Positions 11,847 through 25,194 of a DNA stretch of 64,000 nucleotides are shown here, piece by piece. Under the pieces are notes generated by a model, which ran no database searches, was not told the DNA's origin, and saw only the letters and a program-made list of their open reading frames with translations. This DNA is from Sinohyriopsis cumingii. Lineage: Eukaryota > Mollusca > Bivalvia > Unionida > Unionidae. The position numbers were made by a program, and so were the translations under genes. The stretch is from assembly GCA_028554795.2 (NCBI GenBank), contig CM068829.1, positions 130,898,016-130,962,015 on the forward strand, written 5' to 3'. Positions within the stretch are counted from its first letter, which is position 1; every line of letters begins with the position of its first letter.

Positions 11847-12159
11847 AAATACAAAACATAGACAAGACAAACAAATAAAACAGAAAAACGGTTATGTCTG
11901 CGAAACTTTACATGGCTATTTCTACAGGAATTCAACCTTTTAACTCTATTATGTGTCAACTAGTGTATTTCAGCTTGTTGCTGATACTGGAAAATATTTG
12001 TATTGACCTAGAAATTGATCAGCCATAACAACATCTGCTATTTAATGTAAATTTATTATATCCCAGATATTTCATTGTTATAGTAGTCATAAGCTATTGA
12101 GCAAATTTAGAGAATTTTTTAAAACAAAATGTGTCGGCTGCAAAAGATAATTTACTTGT

Positions 12160-12600
12160 GCATGGTTGTCTTTTCTAGTCTTCTTGGTTTGAACCGCTTG
12201 GCTTCAATGTTCTAAGGCGGCGTATCCAGTAAGAATCCTTTTCTTTCCTGGTTTGGGGACTCCAGCTGGGGTTGTGAGCAATTGCAATAAGTTTTATATC
12301 ACTGAAAGTATGGCCAAGGGAGGAGAAGTGTTCTTCTGCACAGCTTCTTTGTCATCCAATCAGATTTATGAAGGTTGATCCTTTTGTGTAGCTTTTCAGT
12401 TTCTCCAACGTACTGAAGGCTACAGATCTTACATGTGATGAGATAAATGACATTCTCTGTTTTGCACGTTTTGTTTGGACCATGTATGTTTAATTTTTCT
12501 CTAGTCACTGTGCTAGAAATTGTCCTGGTCTCTATCATGTGTTGGCAGGTTTTGCACCTTTTATCGCCACAGGGGCCATGTTGACTAGGGTGGTCTTGAT
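12160..12600 (-). pseudogene. Penelope-like GIY-YIG endonuclease fragment
   Basis: The minus strand reads a CGDKRCKTCQH Cys cluster, then CKTENVIYLITCKICSLQYV with GETE, R and H in the usual order. The YLI and YVG positions correspond to the GIY and YIG motifs. After a frame break near 12300 it continues with a GHTF...IAIAHNPSWSPQTRKEKD segment and YWIRRLRTLKP, the usual C-terminus of Penelope-like endonucleases. It nicks target DNA for reverse transcription. It is frameshifted and lacks the RT domain. Confidence 0.75.
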
Positions 12601-12639
12601 TAGTGATTGGCGTTAGCGTTTTATATCTATATACGGTAT

Positions 12640-13735
12640 GGGGATATTGTTATGTCTTAAGTCGGTTCTTGCAGTCGAAATAGGTGGGTTTTAAAACCTC
12701 TCTTCAATAAGGTCACATTGACATTGTGCCTAGGTTCAATAGGCAATTCGTTCCAGGTATCTGGGCCATGATACAAAAAAGAACGTTGTCCATACGACTT
12801 GGTTTTCATAGTGGGAATAATGAGATTACAAGTGTCAGATGAGGAGCGTAAATATCAGGAAGGGTGAGGAGGTCAGACGGATAATGTTTGAATACATGGG
12901 CGAAATCATAGAAACATAGACAACAGATTTTGTTTAATTCTGCAGCGAACGGGTACCCAGAGAAAGATAATGAGCAGTGCTAGATTCTTGATTCTCAAAG
13001 GATGCTCTGAGCAGTGATTTTGTGAACCTTTTTAAATATATGTAATTGATACTGCGACAAACCAGAAAAAAAGATAATTACAATAGTTCAGTCTAGAAAT
13101 AATAAAGAATACACAAGTGTTTTAGTTGCATCAACTGAAAGAAAACTGGTACTGGAGCTGATGCGTTTTAGCTCCAGATCTGCAGTATTGCATATGCCCA
13201 TGATATGTTGGTGTAATGAGAGAGTACTGTCGATAGTGACACCAAGGTTTCGCACTGATTTTGTGAATTAAATGTTGGCGTTGCTGGTATTTATTTTTTG
13301 AGGCAATAGATGGGAATGAGAAAGTCTTTATGTAGTTTTCAGAATGACTTCAATTTTATAATCATTCTCCTGCAGCTTTTATATGTCATCTATGATTGCA
13401 TATTAGAAATGCACCTCTATATTCCTTCATTGGTAGCATCAACTTCAGTTGGTTGGTTGAACTCGTGATTTGGTTGTCATAAGTCATTAGCGTACAGCTG
13501 GTGAGACATCGGCTGATGAACTAGGATAACTGAGAAGGGCTGAGTACAGCATGAAGAGAATGGGTCCTATACTAGAACCATGTGGTACACAAGAACAGAG
13601 ATCAACTGAACAGGAATGTATTCCATTTACAGACACAATTTTTATCCTGTCGACTAAATATAACTTGGGCCGTATAAAGGATGTATCGCGCATGCCAAAT
13701 ACATGCTGGAGACAGTAAGTAATATATCATGGTAT
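12640..13735 (-). mobile_element. LINE copy (3' RT part), truncated
   Basis: DNA-level similarity to the LINE at 19515-23060: TCTTGCAGTCGAAATA(G/A)GT, GGTTTCGCACTGA-like, ATTGTGTCTACAAATGGA-like and GAACCATGTGGTACAC segments occur in the same order. The minus-strand frame at 13487-13693 retains the region before the RT box (VPHGSSIGPILF). Many stops and indels. It is cut by a hAT-like end at 13740. Confidence 0.75.
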
Positions 13736-13739
13736 ATTG

Positions 13740-13815
13740 CAGGGGTCGGCAACCTACGGCCTGCGTAGATTTTGTGTGGCTCGCAGAGGGCAGCCAAACA
13801 TCTCGATTTTAAGTT
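13740..13815 (+). mobile_element. hAT-type element end, fragment
   Basis: CAGGGGTCGGCAACC at 13740 is a classic hAT terminal sequence. It is followed by CTACGGCCTGCGTAG and GTGTGGCTCGCAGAGG. No matching second end is evident. It sits exactly at the junction between two non-adjacent LINE segments. Confidence 0.5.
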
Positions 13816-14005
13816 TTACTCTCTAACTGGTGGCACGCATGAAGTCTGTAGATTATCATTATCAGTTCCGTGAAGAATCCAGTCTAAATGTTTATGGGTG
13901 GTGTGGCTACCGGACTCTTTGAGGTTGAAAACGTGAATGGAATCTAAACGTTTTGATTTGCATGGCTTTCCAGGACAGTTAAAGGGGACAAAAACCCCGG
14001 CCTGC
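13816..14005 (-). mobile_element. LINE endonuclease-domain fragment
   Basis: The minus strand encodes FNCPGKPCKSKRLDSIHVFN and HKHLDWILH, matching the LINE at 21880-22040 (DWILH is part of the APE-type endonuclease C-terminal region). The part between this and the RT piece is missing. Confidence 0.7.
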
Positions 14006-15850
14006 ACAATTTGATTGTAAATAGAAGGATATTTAGTAGTTTGTGTATATAATCTATCCCGACTATATTTTTTTTCATTGCATCTATTGTATTTGCACAA
14101 ACATTTCATGCAAAATATTGTCCTGTATTCCGAGATCAAACGGAAGGAACCTACTCCGAATTTGTTAGCTCCTTCCATACAAACAGGATGTGACGTCATT
14201 GAGACCATTAACGTATAATAGTTGTATTCAATTTGTGCAGCGAAGTGTCAAGTAGAAACAAGATGGTTCAATGCGCAGCTCTAAATTGTGTGAATAATAG
14301 CAATTCTGGAACAATCCTCAATTATTTTACTCTTTTTTTTTCTCTCCATCTTTGAAAAGTAAGAAATTATCTACCAAATGAAATAACATTAAAGAAATGT
14401 TTACGTTTCCAACATCAATTTATTATGCATGTTTGATTTTGTATGTAACTGCATCTGATGAATATGCATTTTCTTCCACACTTACCTTCAAGACTGTTTT
14501 CCACTCGTTATATAATAAACCATTCCTTCCCTTTCTGCATTCGTCTTGTTTGTGTAATGTCGATAATAGAAAAATAAATCACTTATAATTGAAAGTCCGT
14601 GTGTTCATATAAACTCGATACATTTCTTATAACTACACACACTGGAACACCACGATACAATTTTTTAAACAAATGTTACTGTTAACTTTCTTAATTGATA
14701 AATCTATTATACTAACATTATTCATTAATGTGGTAATTACTCTCAAACTCGGTACAATTACTGACTGATTTGGCCCATATATCTGGCTGATTCTCCAAAC
14801 TTCCAAACTGATTCGGACCATGTGAAATGTTACTCAGTTTAGTTCAGGATTTAAATGTGACATTTAAACTTGTTTTTAAAAATGATCTTCTCATTATGTC
14901 CCAAGTACGTAGAGCAGTTCAAATATGCATTTAAAGTAACAAAATCCCGTTAGTACGCGTGAACGTGGTATTGTTATATATAATAAAATAACGTAATCAT
15001 GTTTATTGTGCATCGGCAATTTAGTAGTGAATTATTTTTTAAACTTCTCGTTCAACTTTAAATAGATTGTTTTACTGAGAAATAATAAAGTTACGAACGC
15101 TGACAAAAAAGAAGAAATAAACTAAATGATGGGCGTAGTACATGATAGCTTTCAGAAACCGTCTGAATTATGTGCATTAGCCATGCTGTTGAACTCAAAA
15201 GCGACCGGATTTCCTGACTTGGCGTCAAAGGTGTTTTTCTATGGAGTTCAAGTATCATTCATCAATGGTTAGCAAATCTCAATGAAAAATCAGATTAAAT
15301 TGTTCAGTTAGAGAGATGACACTATAACCCTTTGGATTATTGACGGTCAACAAGAATTCAGTAGATTTCGGGTTATAGAGGTCCATGCCATAAAGTCTCA
15401 GAATGACTTTAGTTATTAGGTTGGAGCCCTTTCATATATAAAACTGCAGATGTCACATCATGCTTACACGTGCTCTATATTCCAATTAAAATGTATTTAA
15501 TGATTTGAAGAGCAGAGCAAAAGATATAGATACCACTTCTTTTTCGTTAAGTACAGAAAAGTTGCAAGTTCTCCCAGGGCGAGTTCTCCATAATTCATCA
15601 TCAACAATGCCAGTGTGTACGCAGTGTCTCAAATGACGTCACACCCGCTATTTTTACAGCGGGGAGGGAAGCGCGTTGTTGTATTCGAGACGGATATGGA
15701 GAGATGATCGGTTTTTCATAAATTCCTTCGTAACGAGAAAGAATAAAAAATACAAATTTTCAGCAAATGAATCTTATACATATAGCAAATTATATATGAA
15801 GAGGAATTTGAATTAAATTTTTTAAATTAATTACCGAGTTTCAATTCGCT
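14006..15850. other. No gene recognised
   Basis: AT-rich. ORFs are short and without recognisable motifs. Two TGACGTCA/GTGACGTCAT-like octamers (near 14190 and 15634) are noted without clear context. Confidence 0.5.
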
Positions 15851-16350
15851 GTGAAACTAAGGACGAAAGGGCGGATAACAGGATTTTGCCTCCCTGTTCT
15901 TTGCTGGCCGGTTTTGAAACAAAGCTACTTATTAGCTGCAACTTACATGTAAGTGGCAATAAATATAGTCGACGATCGTTTAGTCCAGTTTACAGTGTAG
16001 TATGGAGCTCCAGGGAGTGATTATTTAATGTAGTTGATGAGGGTACTTCATAGCATAAACGGGTAGAATGGTCATTATCATGTGATGGCGTTGTGTTCAA
16101 CATCAAAGGCGGTTGCATAGGTGGGGGAAAACGAATGAGAACAAAATATAACCGTTCTCGTTTCCAAAAGAAGTAGATCAAGAACAAGAAAACCAATGCA
16201 TGATTAACAGAATAACGTAGATCCATGTATATTAATAAAACGATCTTGCTATTAGCTGAGCTAATAGCAGCTTCAGAGACTGTATTTCTGATCCATTTAA
16301 TAGATGGGATTAAATTATCAACATCTTGAGTTTGGAAAATTATAATTGCA
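15850..16350 (-). mobile_element. LINE 5' region fragment
   Basis: Similar to 22560-23060: GTTCTCGTTTCCA, CCAATGCATGAT, ATGAGGGT and CATAACATAAA-like segments appear in the same order and orientation. Only the 5' end region of the LINE is present. Confidence 0.6.
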
Positions 16351-17610
16351 ACATTCATATTAAGTAATTTTGCATCGTAGTGACTGAGATTGTAAATGTA
16401 TCAGTGTTATGGGATGTGTATAAGGAGGACGAATATAATAATTAATTCATTCCTATTTCCTAGTATTGTTCTTGTTTTAATATCAGTCTGCTGGTGAATT
16501 TGATGTTATGTTTAGATTTAATTTTAGATGAATTATTTGCTTGAATTATTCAGTGTAGGTACATAGTACTCATTGACTTACGACTGAAATATATCTTTTG
16601 GCATTATTGTGAATTCATTTTAAAGAATTTTGAACGATAATATTGTGATACATCAAGACTGCGGACACTTCAGCCTTTTTAAGGAAACTGGTGTATCAGC
16701 AGATTCAAGCCCCCGAAATCACTGGGGAGCAATATTCGTTTGGACTTGTGATAGAACATTTAGGATAGATTTGGACTTAATTTATAATACTGTAAGTATT
16801 CTGTTAAACTTTCATTTTATAACTTAGAGAATTGCATTATTTGTTAATTATTTTACAAAACTTGTTGGTTTTTCTTCTTTCTTTTACTTAGTTTAAAAAC
16901 AATAGGTGAGAAAAGAAATCAGGGACTCTTAAAATAAATAAATCCTATTAAGTTTATTAACTGACACACAAATAAGAGATGACCATAATCCTTATACTGA
17001 TTTAATTCTCAGTAATAAAATCAGATATTCTTGGCCAATTTTAATTTCTTTCTTTCTCTGCATCCATAAAGTACAAAACGGTTTGGAATACAAATAACAA
17101 ATATAGTTCAGTTTTTTGCACATATTAATTCTTTAACCCCGAGTTGGATATGATGCACCACCAACAAAATGGCAATGCTGTATATTAAAACTCTTATATA
17201 TCTAACAAGCTGGGTCGTATTTTACTTTTTAAGACAAGTTTTGTTGTTTTTTGTAGATCTGAAAAACTGATATATTCAGTAACTTAGTCTTGTTGTGGTT
17301 GTGACCTGTATTTCCACTGTGGATGTACATATTCTACGTCATATATGTAAGGAGAAGTATTTCTCAGTAATGTTCAAATACGTGCTATTCTCATTGTTGT
17401 AATCACTTTCAGAATCAATATCTGTGCTGAAGCATAACTGTTACTGTTATGCTGATGACATTGAAATCTCGGTCATCCAGATTTAGGGCTGCTATCCGCT
17501 GTTTTCTAACACATATATCCAGAGCTTGTAATACTTTTTATCTTTCAGTTACCACTTGTTTATGCTCTCTGGTAGTTTAATGAGAACTACAACCTATTCC
17601 GGGGTTATTA
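16351..17610. other. No gene recognised
   Basis: AT-rich, with no domain, RNA gene or repeat that I can support. Confidence 0.5.
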
Positions 17611-17619
17611 TGTTATGTT

Positions 17620-18121
17620 GCAGGATTTTATCTTCTGGCAAATTTATTTTTATATTGTGTAATCTCCATCTAATATTTTATCCAACACAAGGTATGGCTT
17701 AGAATCTAGGTCAGTGAAGCTTTCTTGTTCTCTCAGGTTTTGGCAGTGGTACATAAAACATTACCAGATCTCCTGAAACAGTAATCTTTCTTCTTTAATG
17801 TGTAGCCTGAAGTTTGGTCTGTGTCCTTGCAAAGGCCTAATGAATGCATTGTTTCGTCTACGATGCATACTTTGAGTACGCTTTCTGCAGTGCAGTGGAT
17901 TTCTGTTTTTTCATGAAGAATTATACTATGCTTAGGTCTGCTACTGCTTTCAGATACCCAACTGGTGTGTTCATAAATACCGCAACATCATCAGCAAGCA
18001 TGTTCAAACCCCCAAACATAAATTTGTTGGAACCACGTGTTAATACGGGAGCTGTCATTTCTTTCCTTCCAAATCTTGGAATGATTTTAAATGAATAACT
18101 ATCTTCTGTGAAGCATTGCAC
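17620..18121 (-). pseudogene. Possible Ty3/gypsy integrase C-terminal remnant
   Basis: Minus-strand fragments read a SNKFMFGG segment (compare the N-x-L-M-L-G-R-E position of gypsy integrases), PVGYL, then in other frames a GDLVMFYVPLPKPERTRK segment and SKPYLVLDKILDGDYTI, which fits the GPY/F module. At least two frame breaks. No LTRs, RT or protease were seen nearby. The similarity is my recollection of the family pattern and could be fortuitous. Confidence 0.35.
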
Positions 18122-18129
18122 TGTTTCTT

Positions 18130-19510
18130 CTTTACCTTGAATTGAAACAACATTTTGCTAAATTAGGTCACATGGACAGTTTTCACCGGGCCAACATTAC
18201 TAATTTCTATACCCAATTAATAGCTTTCTTTAGCTCATACAGAAAAGACAATTTGGTGTAGTCAGCGGATATTGTATTTATCATTAATAAGTCACGATAC
18301 GCAAGAGTCAATACCATTCAGCACCACGTCCACGTTCAAAATAAGATTTATATATATCAAAGGGTAATTTCTTTGATCAGCAGATGTTTGCACTGCAATC
18401 TGAATGTTGAGGGTGAAAACGCAATTGATAATAACACATTCTTTGCGACATTCGTTACCTTGATCCTTTTGAAAAATTCAGACAAATTTGCAGACTGATC
18501 CATTATCAATAAAAAGCTACATCACTCTGACATTGATGATGCCCCTACAGATGATCAAAATACCTATGTTGCAGCAGATACTTACTTGTGTTTGACTCAT
18601 CTATGTAACTTGTGCCAAACGTTCACCCAGTATCCTGAATAAATGTTGTTTCCATAGCTCACTCTTATCTAATATGGTCTTCCTCCTCACAATAGTACGA
18701 TGCGCATATAATTTCACTTCAAGTTCTCTTCCTTTCTGCAAAAGGATATGTTATGCTAGTGCTTCCTATTATGTTGTATCCATCTCATCCAGTGTCATTC
18801 CTAACTGACCGTTCACAAATAGTTTCTCTGGCGCCCTTAGCAATGTTGAAATCGATTTCAGGGTCAAATACTGAAGACATCACATGACTGAAACATTTCT
18901 CTGCACAAGAGCTCAAGGTCTGTATCATCTACAGTTACCAAACCCTGTGGCTGGCTTGCACTTGAGGTAAGGAAGACCCTATTTATTTTGTCGTACATAA
19001 TCAAGGTGACTTTGACAGGAAGAACATTTGTTTCTGCACAATAACACTAGTTCACTGATTTCTACAATTACCAATCTCTGCGGATAGCAGGCATTTGGTG
19101 TAAGGAAGAAACCTGTAAAGTTTGAGGTCAATATGTCAATAGTCAAGGTTGCTAAAACTGTAGAATGAAAAGTAGTTTCATCACACTGACACTGCTTCTA
19201 CAGCATATATCTGGATCATAACTCATAAATGGCTTACATTTGATGCAAGGAAGAAGTATATTGATTTTCGGGTCTAAAGGTCAAAGATCAATGTGACTAA
19301 AAGTAGAAACGTGGTAACAGCAGAAAAAAAGGTATTCATAGATGACTATTAAACAATGAGAGTGCATATAATGTACCATACATGGCAATGTTGTTAAACA
19401 TGCATCGCGAGCAATTGGAATATGTTATTAAGGCTGAGATCACAAAACTTCACATGACAAACCAGATGAAACTGATCAAATCATGTGAGACAGTGTTTCC
19501 TAAACTTATA
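18130..19510. other. No gene recognised
   Basis: AT-rich. Short internal similarities (repeated AAGGAAGA and GGTCAA(T/A) segments near 18900-19300) suggest a degenerate repeat with a period near 110-120 bp. No supportable gene. Confidence 0.45.
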
Positions 19511-19514
19511 ACAC

Positions 19515-22500
19515 TTGCGTAATAATAATAATAATGAGGACTTTGTATAGCGCCGAAACTTTAGAAGCTCTAAGCGCTTTACAACATTAGACAACACATA
19601 TAACATAAAAAACATGTGATGATATTATTACAAAAAAAAAACACGAAATTAGAAAACATAAAAAACATGCTTAAAATATTTAAGGTTGGGAATATTATTA
19701 TGTCTTTAAGCTTGTTTTTGCAGTCGAAATAAGTGAGTTTTAAGAGTACTCTTGAATGGGATCACTGTGTCTTTGTGTCCAAGTTCAGTGAGCAATTCAT
19801 TCCATTTTGCTGGGCCCTGGTATGCGAGATACGATTGTCAGAAGAGGAGCGTAGGCATCTTGCTGGTGTATACACATAGGTGAGGTCGGATAGGTATGTT
19901 GGACTGGATTCCGTTAGTGAAACGTAGCACAGAGAACAAATTTTGTGTTTGATTCTGGATCTAATGGATAGCCAGTGTAGGGTACAGAGCAGCGGGGAGG
20001 TGTGCTCTGTTCGTGGTACTCTAAGTATGATCCGAGCAGCTGTGTTTTGAACTTTTTAAAGCTTCTGAAGTAGATATTGAGATGAAACAGACAGAATTGA
20101 GTTACAATTGCACAGTCTTGAAAGTACTAATGAGCACACAAGTGTTTTAGTGGCATCAACTGAAAGATATTTGCGAATGGAGCTGATGCGTCTCAGCTCA
20201 AGATATGCAGCCTTGCATATGTTCATGACATGTTGGTGCAATGTGAGAGTTCTGTCCAGAGTAACACTAGGTTACGTACTGACTGTGTGAATTTTATGTT
20301 GGTGTTACTGATATTTATTGTTTGAGGTAAAGGATGTGAATGAGAAAGTCTTTGTGTTGTAATCAGAATGGCCTCAGTTGTTTTATCATCATTCATCTGC
20401 AGCTTGTTACATGTCATCCATGATTTCACATCAGAAATGCACCTCTCTACACCTTGGATGGTAACATCAACTTCAGTTGGGTGGCTAGATTTGTATATTT
20501 GGGTGTCATCAGCGTACAATTGGTGAGACACTGGATAATGATCTATGACACTTGAGAGCGGCTGAGTGTATAGAATGAAGTGAACTGGTCCAAGAACAGA
20601 CCCCTGTGGAACACAACAACATAGATTAACTGTGATGGAGTGTATTCCATTTGTAGACACAATTTGTGTCATGTTGACCAAGTAGGACTTGAACCACAGT
20701 ATCGTGAATACCAAAAACATGATGGAGACGGTGAAGTAATATATCATGGTCTATTGTGTTAAATGCTGCAGACAAATCAAGGAGGGTGATAACTGTAATC
20801 TTTCCGCTATCCAAAACAGAGAGAATGTCATTAACCACTTTTAGAAAAGTAGTTTCAGTACTGTGGCAAAGGCGATATGCAGATTGTACATTGCTATAAA
20901 GACTGTTTGAATTCAGATGAGATACAAGTTGGGATAGAACAACCTTTTCAAAGACTTTTGATATGAATGGGAGATTAGAAACTAGGCGGTAGTTCTTTAG
21001 ATAGTTATGGTCTACTGCTGGTTTCTTCAGCAGAGGTTTTACAATGTCAATTTTGAAAAATGATGGGAATTCCCCAGATGAGAGAGAGGTATTAATAAAA
21101 TCAGTTAATGAAGGCAATACTGGATCTAAGCACTCAAGCAGCAGAGAGGATGGAATTGGTTCAAGTTCACATGACTTTGGTGCACTCTTCGTCACGATTT
21201 TACGTACTAAATCCATATAGACATGTTCAAATGCTGCTAATGGTTGCCGCTCAAATTCTGTATCCCAACTGTATGGTGACGACGAGACAACTGAAATTGT
21301 GTCTCTAATGGTTTGTACCTTGTCACGGAAGAAATTTACAAACAGGTCCGGAAGGTCGACTGGAGAGAAGGTAGTTGGAAGTGGTGTACATTTGTTCCTT
21401 GACATTAACTTGTTAGTAATCTCAAAGAGCTCTTTGCAGCTGGAACTTTCCATGATCTTAGTACTGTAATGGGCTGATTTCGCTGCATGGACTATGTTTG
21501 TGACGTTCTTCTTAGCAGTTTTATAGATTTGTTTATGAATAGTGAGTCTTGTGGAAAGCGAAAGCCTCTCAGCTTTACGGCGGTCTCATTTAGCAGTGCG
21601 AAGTGGTCCCTAACACTGCTATACCATGGAGAACACTTTTGAATTGATACTCTGCACTTGGTAGCTGGGGCATGTTTGTCGAGCAATGAACGCAGGCAGT
21701 TATCGAGTTGTTCTGCTGTAGGATGTAGGCAAGTTGTTAGGTTTGCTTGGATGTCATGCATTAGTCTGGTTCTATTTATCATACGGAGGTTTCTCTTAGT
21801 AGCAAATAAAGGTGGAGGGTTAGGGACTGATGGTGGCATATAATGCAGAGGTGATCTGATGCATGTTCGTGGGATACCAGGGAGGAACGTAGAATATTAT
21901 CATCAGGTCTATGAAGAATCCAGTCTAACATGTGACCATGTTTATGGGTGGGTTGGTTAACTGACTGTTTGAGGTTGAAAACATTAATGGAATCTGGGAG
22001 TTTTGATGTGTTTGGGTTTCCGGGACAGTCAAAGTGAAAGTTAAAATCTCCAAGAATAATCAGGTTGCCACCTATCGAATTTCCGTACTCCAGAGGATTC
22101 GGAGACTGCTCCAAAAAGAGAGATTCAGTCAGCTTTTTTCTACTAGGAGGAGGGCGGTATAGGCAGAAAAAATGGACTGACCTTTGCTCCAGTGTAAGTG
22201 TGGTTTGGACTAGTTCAAACGATGTGTGGTAGAAACTGAAAGTTGCTGTGTGGTTAAGACGTTTGATTATGGAGTTCTTTGTGATGACAACAATTACACC
22301 TCCGCGAGAGTGGCAGGAGAATGACTTGATGGAGTAACCGGTGAGTGTTAGATCCGCGCAATTGGGCTCATCGCCTGATATTTTTAGCCATGTTTCTCTC
22401 AGAAAAAAGACGTTGATATTCTGACTGTTGATAAAATTAACTATTTCTGTGTGATTAGGCATTGAATAATGCAATACGCAGAGGTATCTCTTGAATAGTT

Positions 22501-23060
22501 GACACAAAGGTTGACGATTTAATAGAGATTTGAATTAGGTTATCTAAATTAACGGTCGAATTTTTAAATTCTCGAGCCAGAAAGGGCATAATAAGGGAGA
22601 TAACTGGAATTCTTCGTCCTGTTCTACGCCAGCCAGCTTTGAAACAACGTTTCTTTTTTCGCTTCTGTTTACATTTAAGTAATGATAAATATAGTCCCGG
22701 TTCGTTTAGTCTAGAGCACAATGTAGTGCGGAGAGCCAAGGAGTTGTCATTTAAAGCAATTAATGAGGGTCTATCATAACATAAATGGGTTGACTGGCGA
22801 GTTTGTTCAGCAACAAAGGAAGTTGTAGCAGTGGAGCAAGACAGCTGAGAAAAAGTCTAATTGTTCTCGTTTCCAGAATAAGAAGATGAAGAAACACATA
22901 CGAACTGAACAGCCAATGCATGATGAACACAATAAGGTAGACGATTTCAGGCAACAAGCACATATATCATGAAAAACGGCACAAAAACAGAACAGCTGCT
23001 TCAAGCCGGTAAAGCAATTAGCGGCTATCTTGTAGCACATCCGGGACATCTCCCAGTACC
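19515..23060 (-). mobile_element. CR1/jockey-type non-LTR retrotransposon (LINE), broken
   Basis: The element runs leftward and ends in a (TAA)n-type simple tail (19521-19535). It lacks an intact frame. Endonuclease is at 21779-22507 (ETWL, GGVIVVI, LGDFNFHFD, DWILH). RT is at 20223-21453: YRLVSNLPFISKVFEKV, LLDLSAAFNTIDH, VPQGSVLGPV and YADDTQIY, the last being the catalytic YADD box. A C-terminal piece is at 20056-20241. At least four frame breaks separate these. Three other stretches of the same family lie at 12640-14005, 15850-16350 and 27540-27830. Confidence 0.85.
20223..22739 (-). pseudogene. LINE ORF2: APE endonuclease plus reverse transcriptase, frameshifted
   Basis: In order from 22739: a leader with RIALFNA; endonuclease with ETWL, GDFNFHFD (catalytic Asp region) and DWILH; a linker frame at 21492-21839; and RT motifs from 21150 to 20500 including the D-L-S-A-A-F-N-T-I-D-H palm segment and YADDT. 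These nick target DNA and copy the LINE RNA. The separate frames overlap by a few to tens of bases, as expected after single-base indels. No single polypeptide is encoded. Confidence 0.85.
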
Positions 23061-25190
23061 ATAGTGGGATTTTAGCACTAATGTTAGTGGTTTATTCATC
23101 GCCGGTTACCCCATGAAACCCTTTTGCGTACTACCGGTTGAATGAGTACGACACTTTGGGACATATTGATGTAAGAATTCAGTGTAATACAGGTAGGGGA
23201 CAATGAGCATGTAAGGAATATTGTGTAGCTTCATTCATTTAACTCGTGGAATCGAAACAAATGAAATCTTTGACTATATTTCTGAAAATAATTTTATCAT
23301 AACTTCAAGGTAAAATTCAGGTGAAAATTATTTTAATGATATTTCAGAAAGCTACAATTGTTGTCCATAACAAGGATATCTGTTCATGGAGAAACTTTTG
23401 AGACTCAGTTAACAACAAGTCATTCACTGTAACAAGGCGATGGTTTAAAGATCTCTCTACTCCAGTCTGAAAACTGACATGCAATACTTCATCTGTAAGA
23501 TCAACAGCAAAATCGTGACATGATTAATCCTCCATTGAACATTAGAATCTTAACATTTTTTTAGCTTTTGTTCTATTATATAGTAAACTTCCTAAGTATG
23601 TGACAAGAGCTGACACTGCAAGAATCTGCATTAATTATTCTCTGGGAAAACTGTACAACTCATTTCCACATTTTTATATAACAAGGTCGGTATTTATCAA
23701 GCTAAAGTTTCATGACCACATAACTTCATTATAGATGAAATTTACTGAGTGACGTGTTTTAATTCATTGCATGTTGATCTGACCTATAATATATAATTCA
23801 TATCAGCCGTTTCAAAACAATGGTTATAGCTACTCTCACTGGATGGATGGCCATATCAGCATATGGTTTTCACAAACATACTTCTCAGAATGTCTTGTTG
23901 ATCCTGAGTAAAAATAGAGCTGATCAGACATCCAATATGACCACCATTTTGGAAATTGTTATCATGTTTCCTTTTACTCAGAAAATCATATTTCAGCAGA
24001 CTACTTCTTATAGTGCCTAGTTGGCCATAAATGCAAATGATTCCAATCTGAAATACAGTATGATCACGATGGTGGCCATCGTAAAAATGTTATCGTTCCA
24101 TCTCCTGAATGGATAGTCCTATCAACATTTGGTTTTCACCAAAATATTTTGCATGCTATATAAACGGAGATGATAATGCATAGAATATGTATGCCTGGTC
24201 CTAAATGAAAATGGTGCTGTTCTTCCATCTAATATAGCATTACACGGTAGCCATCTTATTTTATTGTCCATGAATAGTAAGAATCAAGAATCAAGAATAT
24301 CAAAGATGGTTTCAGCACTGATCAGTTTAAAAGAAAAACACGGTCTTATCTTAGATCCCTGGAAATTCATTTCATCTGGTAGAGCATCGATCTCTTCGAT
24401 AGACTCTTTTAGTGACTCTTCTTTTCTTTCCTCTTGCAAAACATTTTTCCTATTAGTTTATCAATGTGCTTTCCATGATTCACTGTAGTCATTCATTCTT
24501 ATTTGTATATCCTTCTAGTATATGGTGGCGTGTTGTCTTGTGGCTTTCCTTAATGCAAAAGGAGCTTGAAAACAGGATTATCTCCTCCATTTCATTATGA
24601 TTGTCGATACATGCACATCTGTATGCTAATCATGTGAAATAGATTTCTTTTCTGCAGCTGTCTTGTGTGAGACGATTATGAATTATTTATATATGGTGAT
24701 AAGAAAACTAATTTCTGAATATTTTATTTTTAATAAATAATATATTTTTTTATGTGTATCATAAGGTGTATCTTTAATGAAAATTCTTATCTGAAACCCA
24801 CCAGGAGCTTTAGGATACTGATATACTTTTGCTAATATGTAAATCAATGACTCACTGAAAATTAGATGTTTGTGGGGCTTGTCTTTTTAATTAATTTTTA
24901 TGCCAAGATTCTGTGGACAGAATTTGAATTTACAGGAAGCATTTTTAAAACAGAATTATTTTATTTCATTCAGAAAAAGAAACAAATTCAAGTACCATAC
25001 ACCTAAGAACTACTAAAATATTGGACATTTTTGCAAACGACAAGCAGATATGTTTAACTGTTGCAAATGCTGTTTTCCATGATCAAAAGGAGAGAGAGAG
25101 AGAGAGAGAGAGAGCTCAAGTTCTCTTAAACGAGGTGCCACTCATGACGGTGAGATACGACTACATCTTGGGGAATGAGGGACGGGAATC
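23061..25190. other. No gene recognised
   Basis: AT-rich with weak internal similarity between 23820-23990 and 24060-24250 (TGGATGG(A/C)C, TCACAAA/ACCAAA). A (GA)n run is at 25088-25115. No coding feature is supportable. Confidence 0.5.
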
Positions 25191-25194
25191 GCTG

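Larger units (their letters stand above)
10241..12600 (-). mobile_element. Penelope-like element remnant(s)
   Basis: The 3' part encodes a GIY-YIG endonuclease (12160-12600). Two direct copies of an approximately 100-bp terminal segment (about 10262-10360 and 11797-11895) contain hammerhead-like motifs. The segments at 10425-10526 and 11676-11785 (GGATCCAGTGCAC, CATATGATTTGTATT) are inverted relative to each other, each next to an AT microsatellite. Direct pseudo-LTRs with inverted flaps are characteristic of Penelope-like elements. No reverse transcriptase is recognised in between. Confidence 0.55.
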
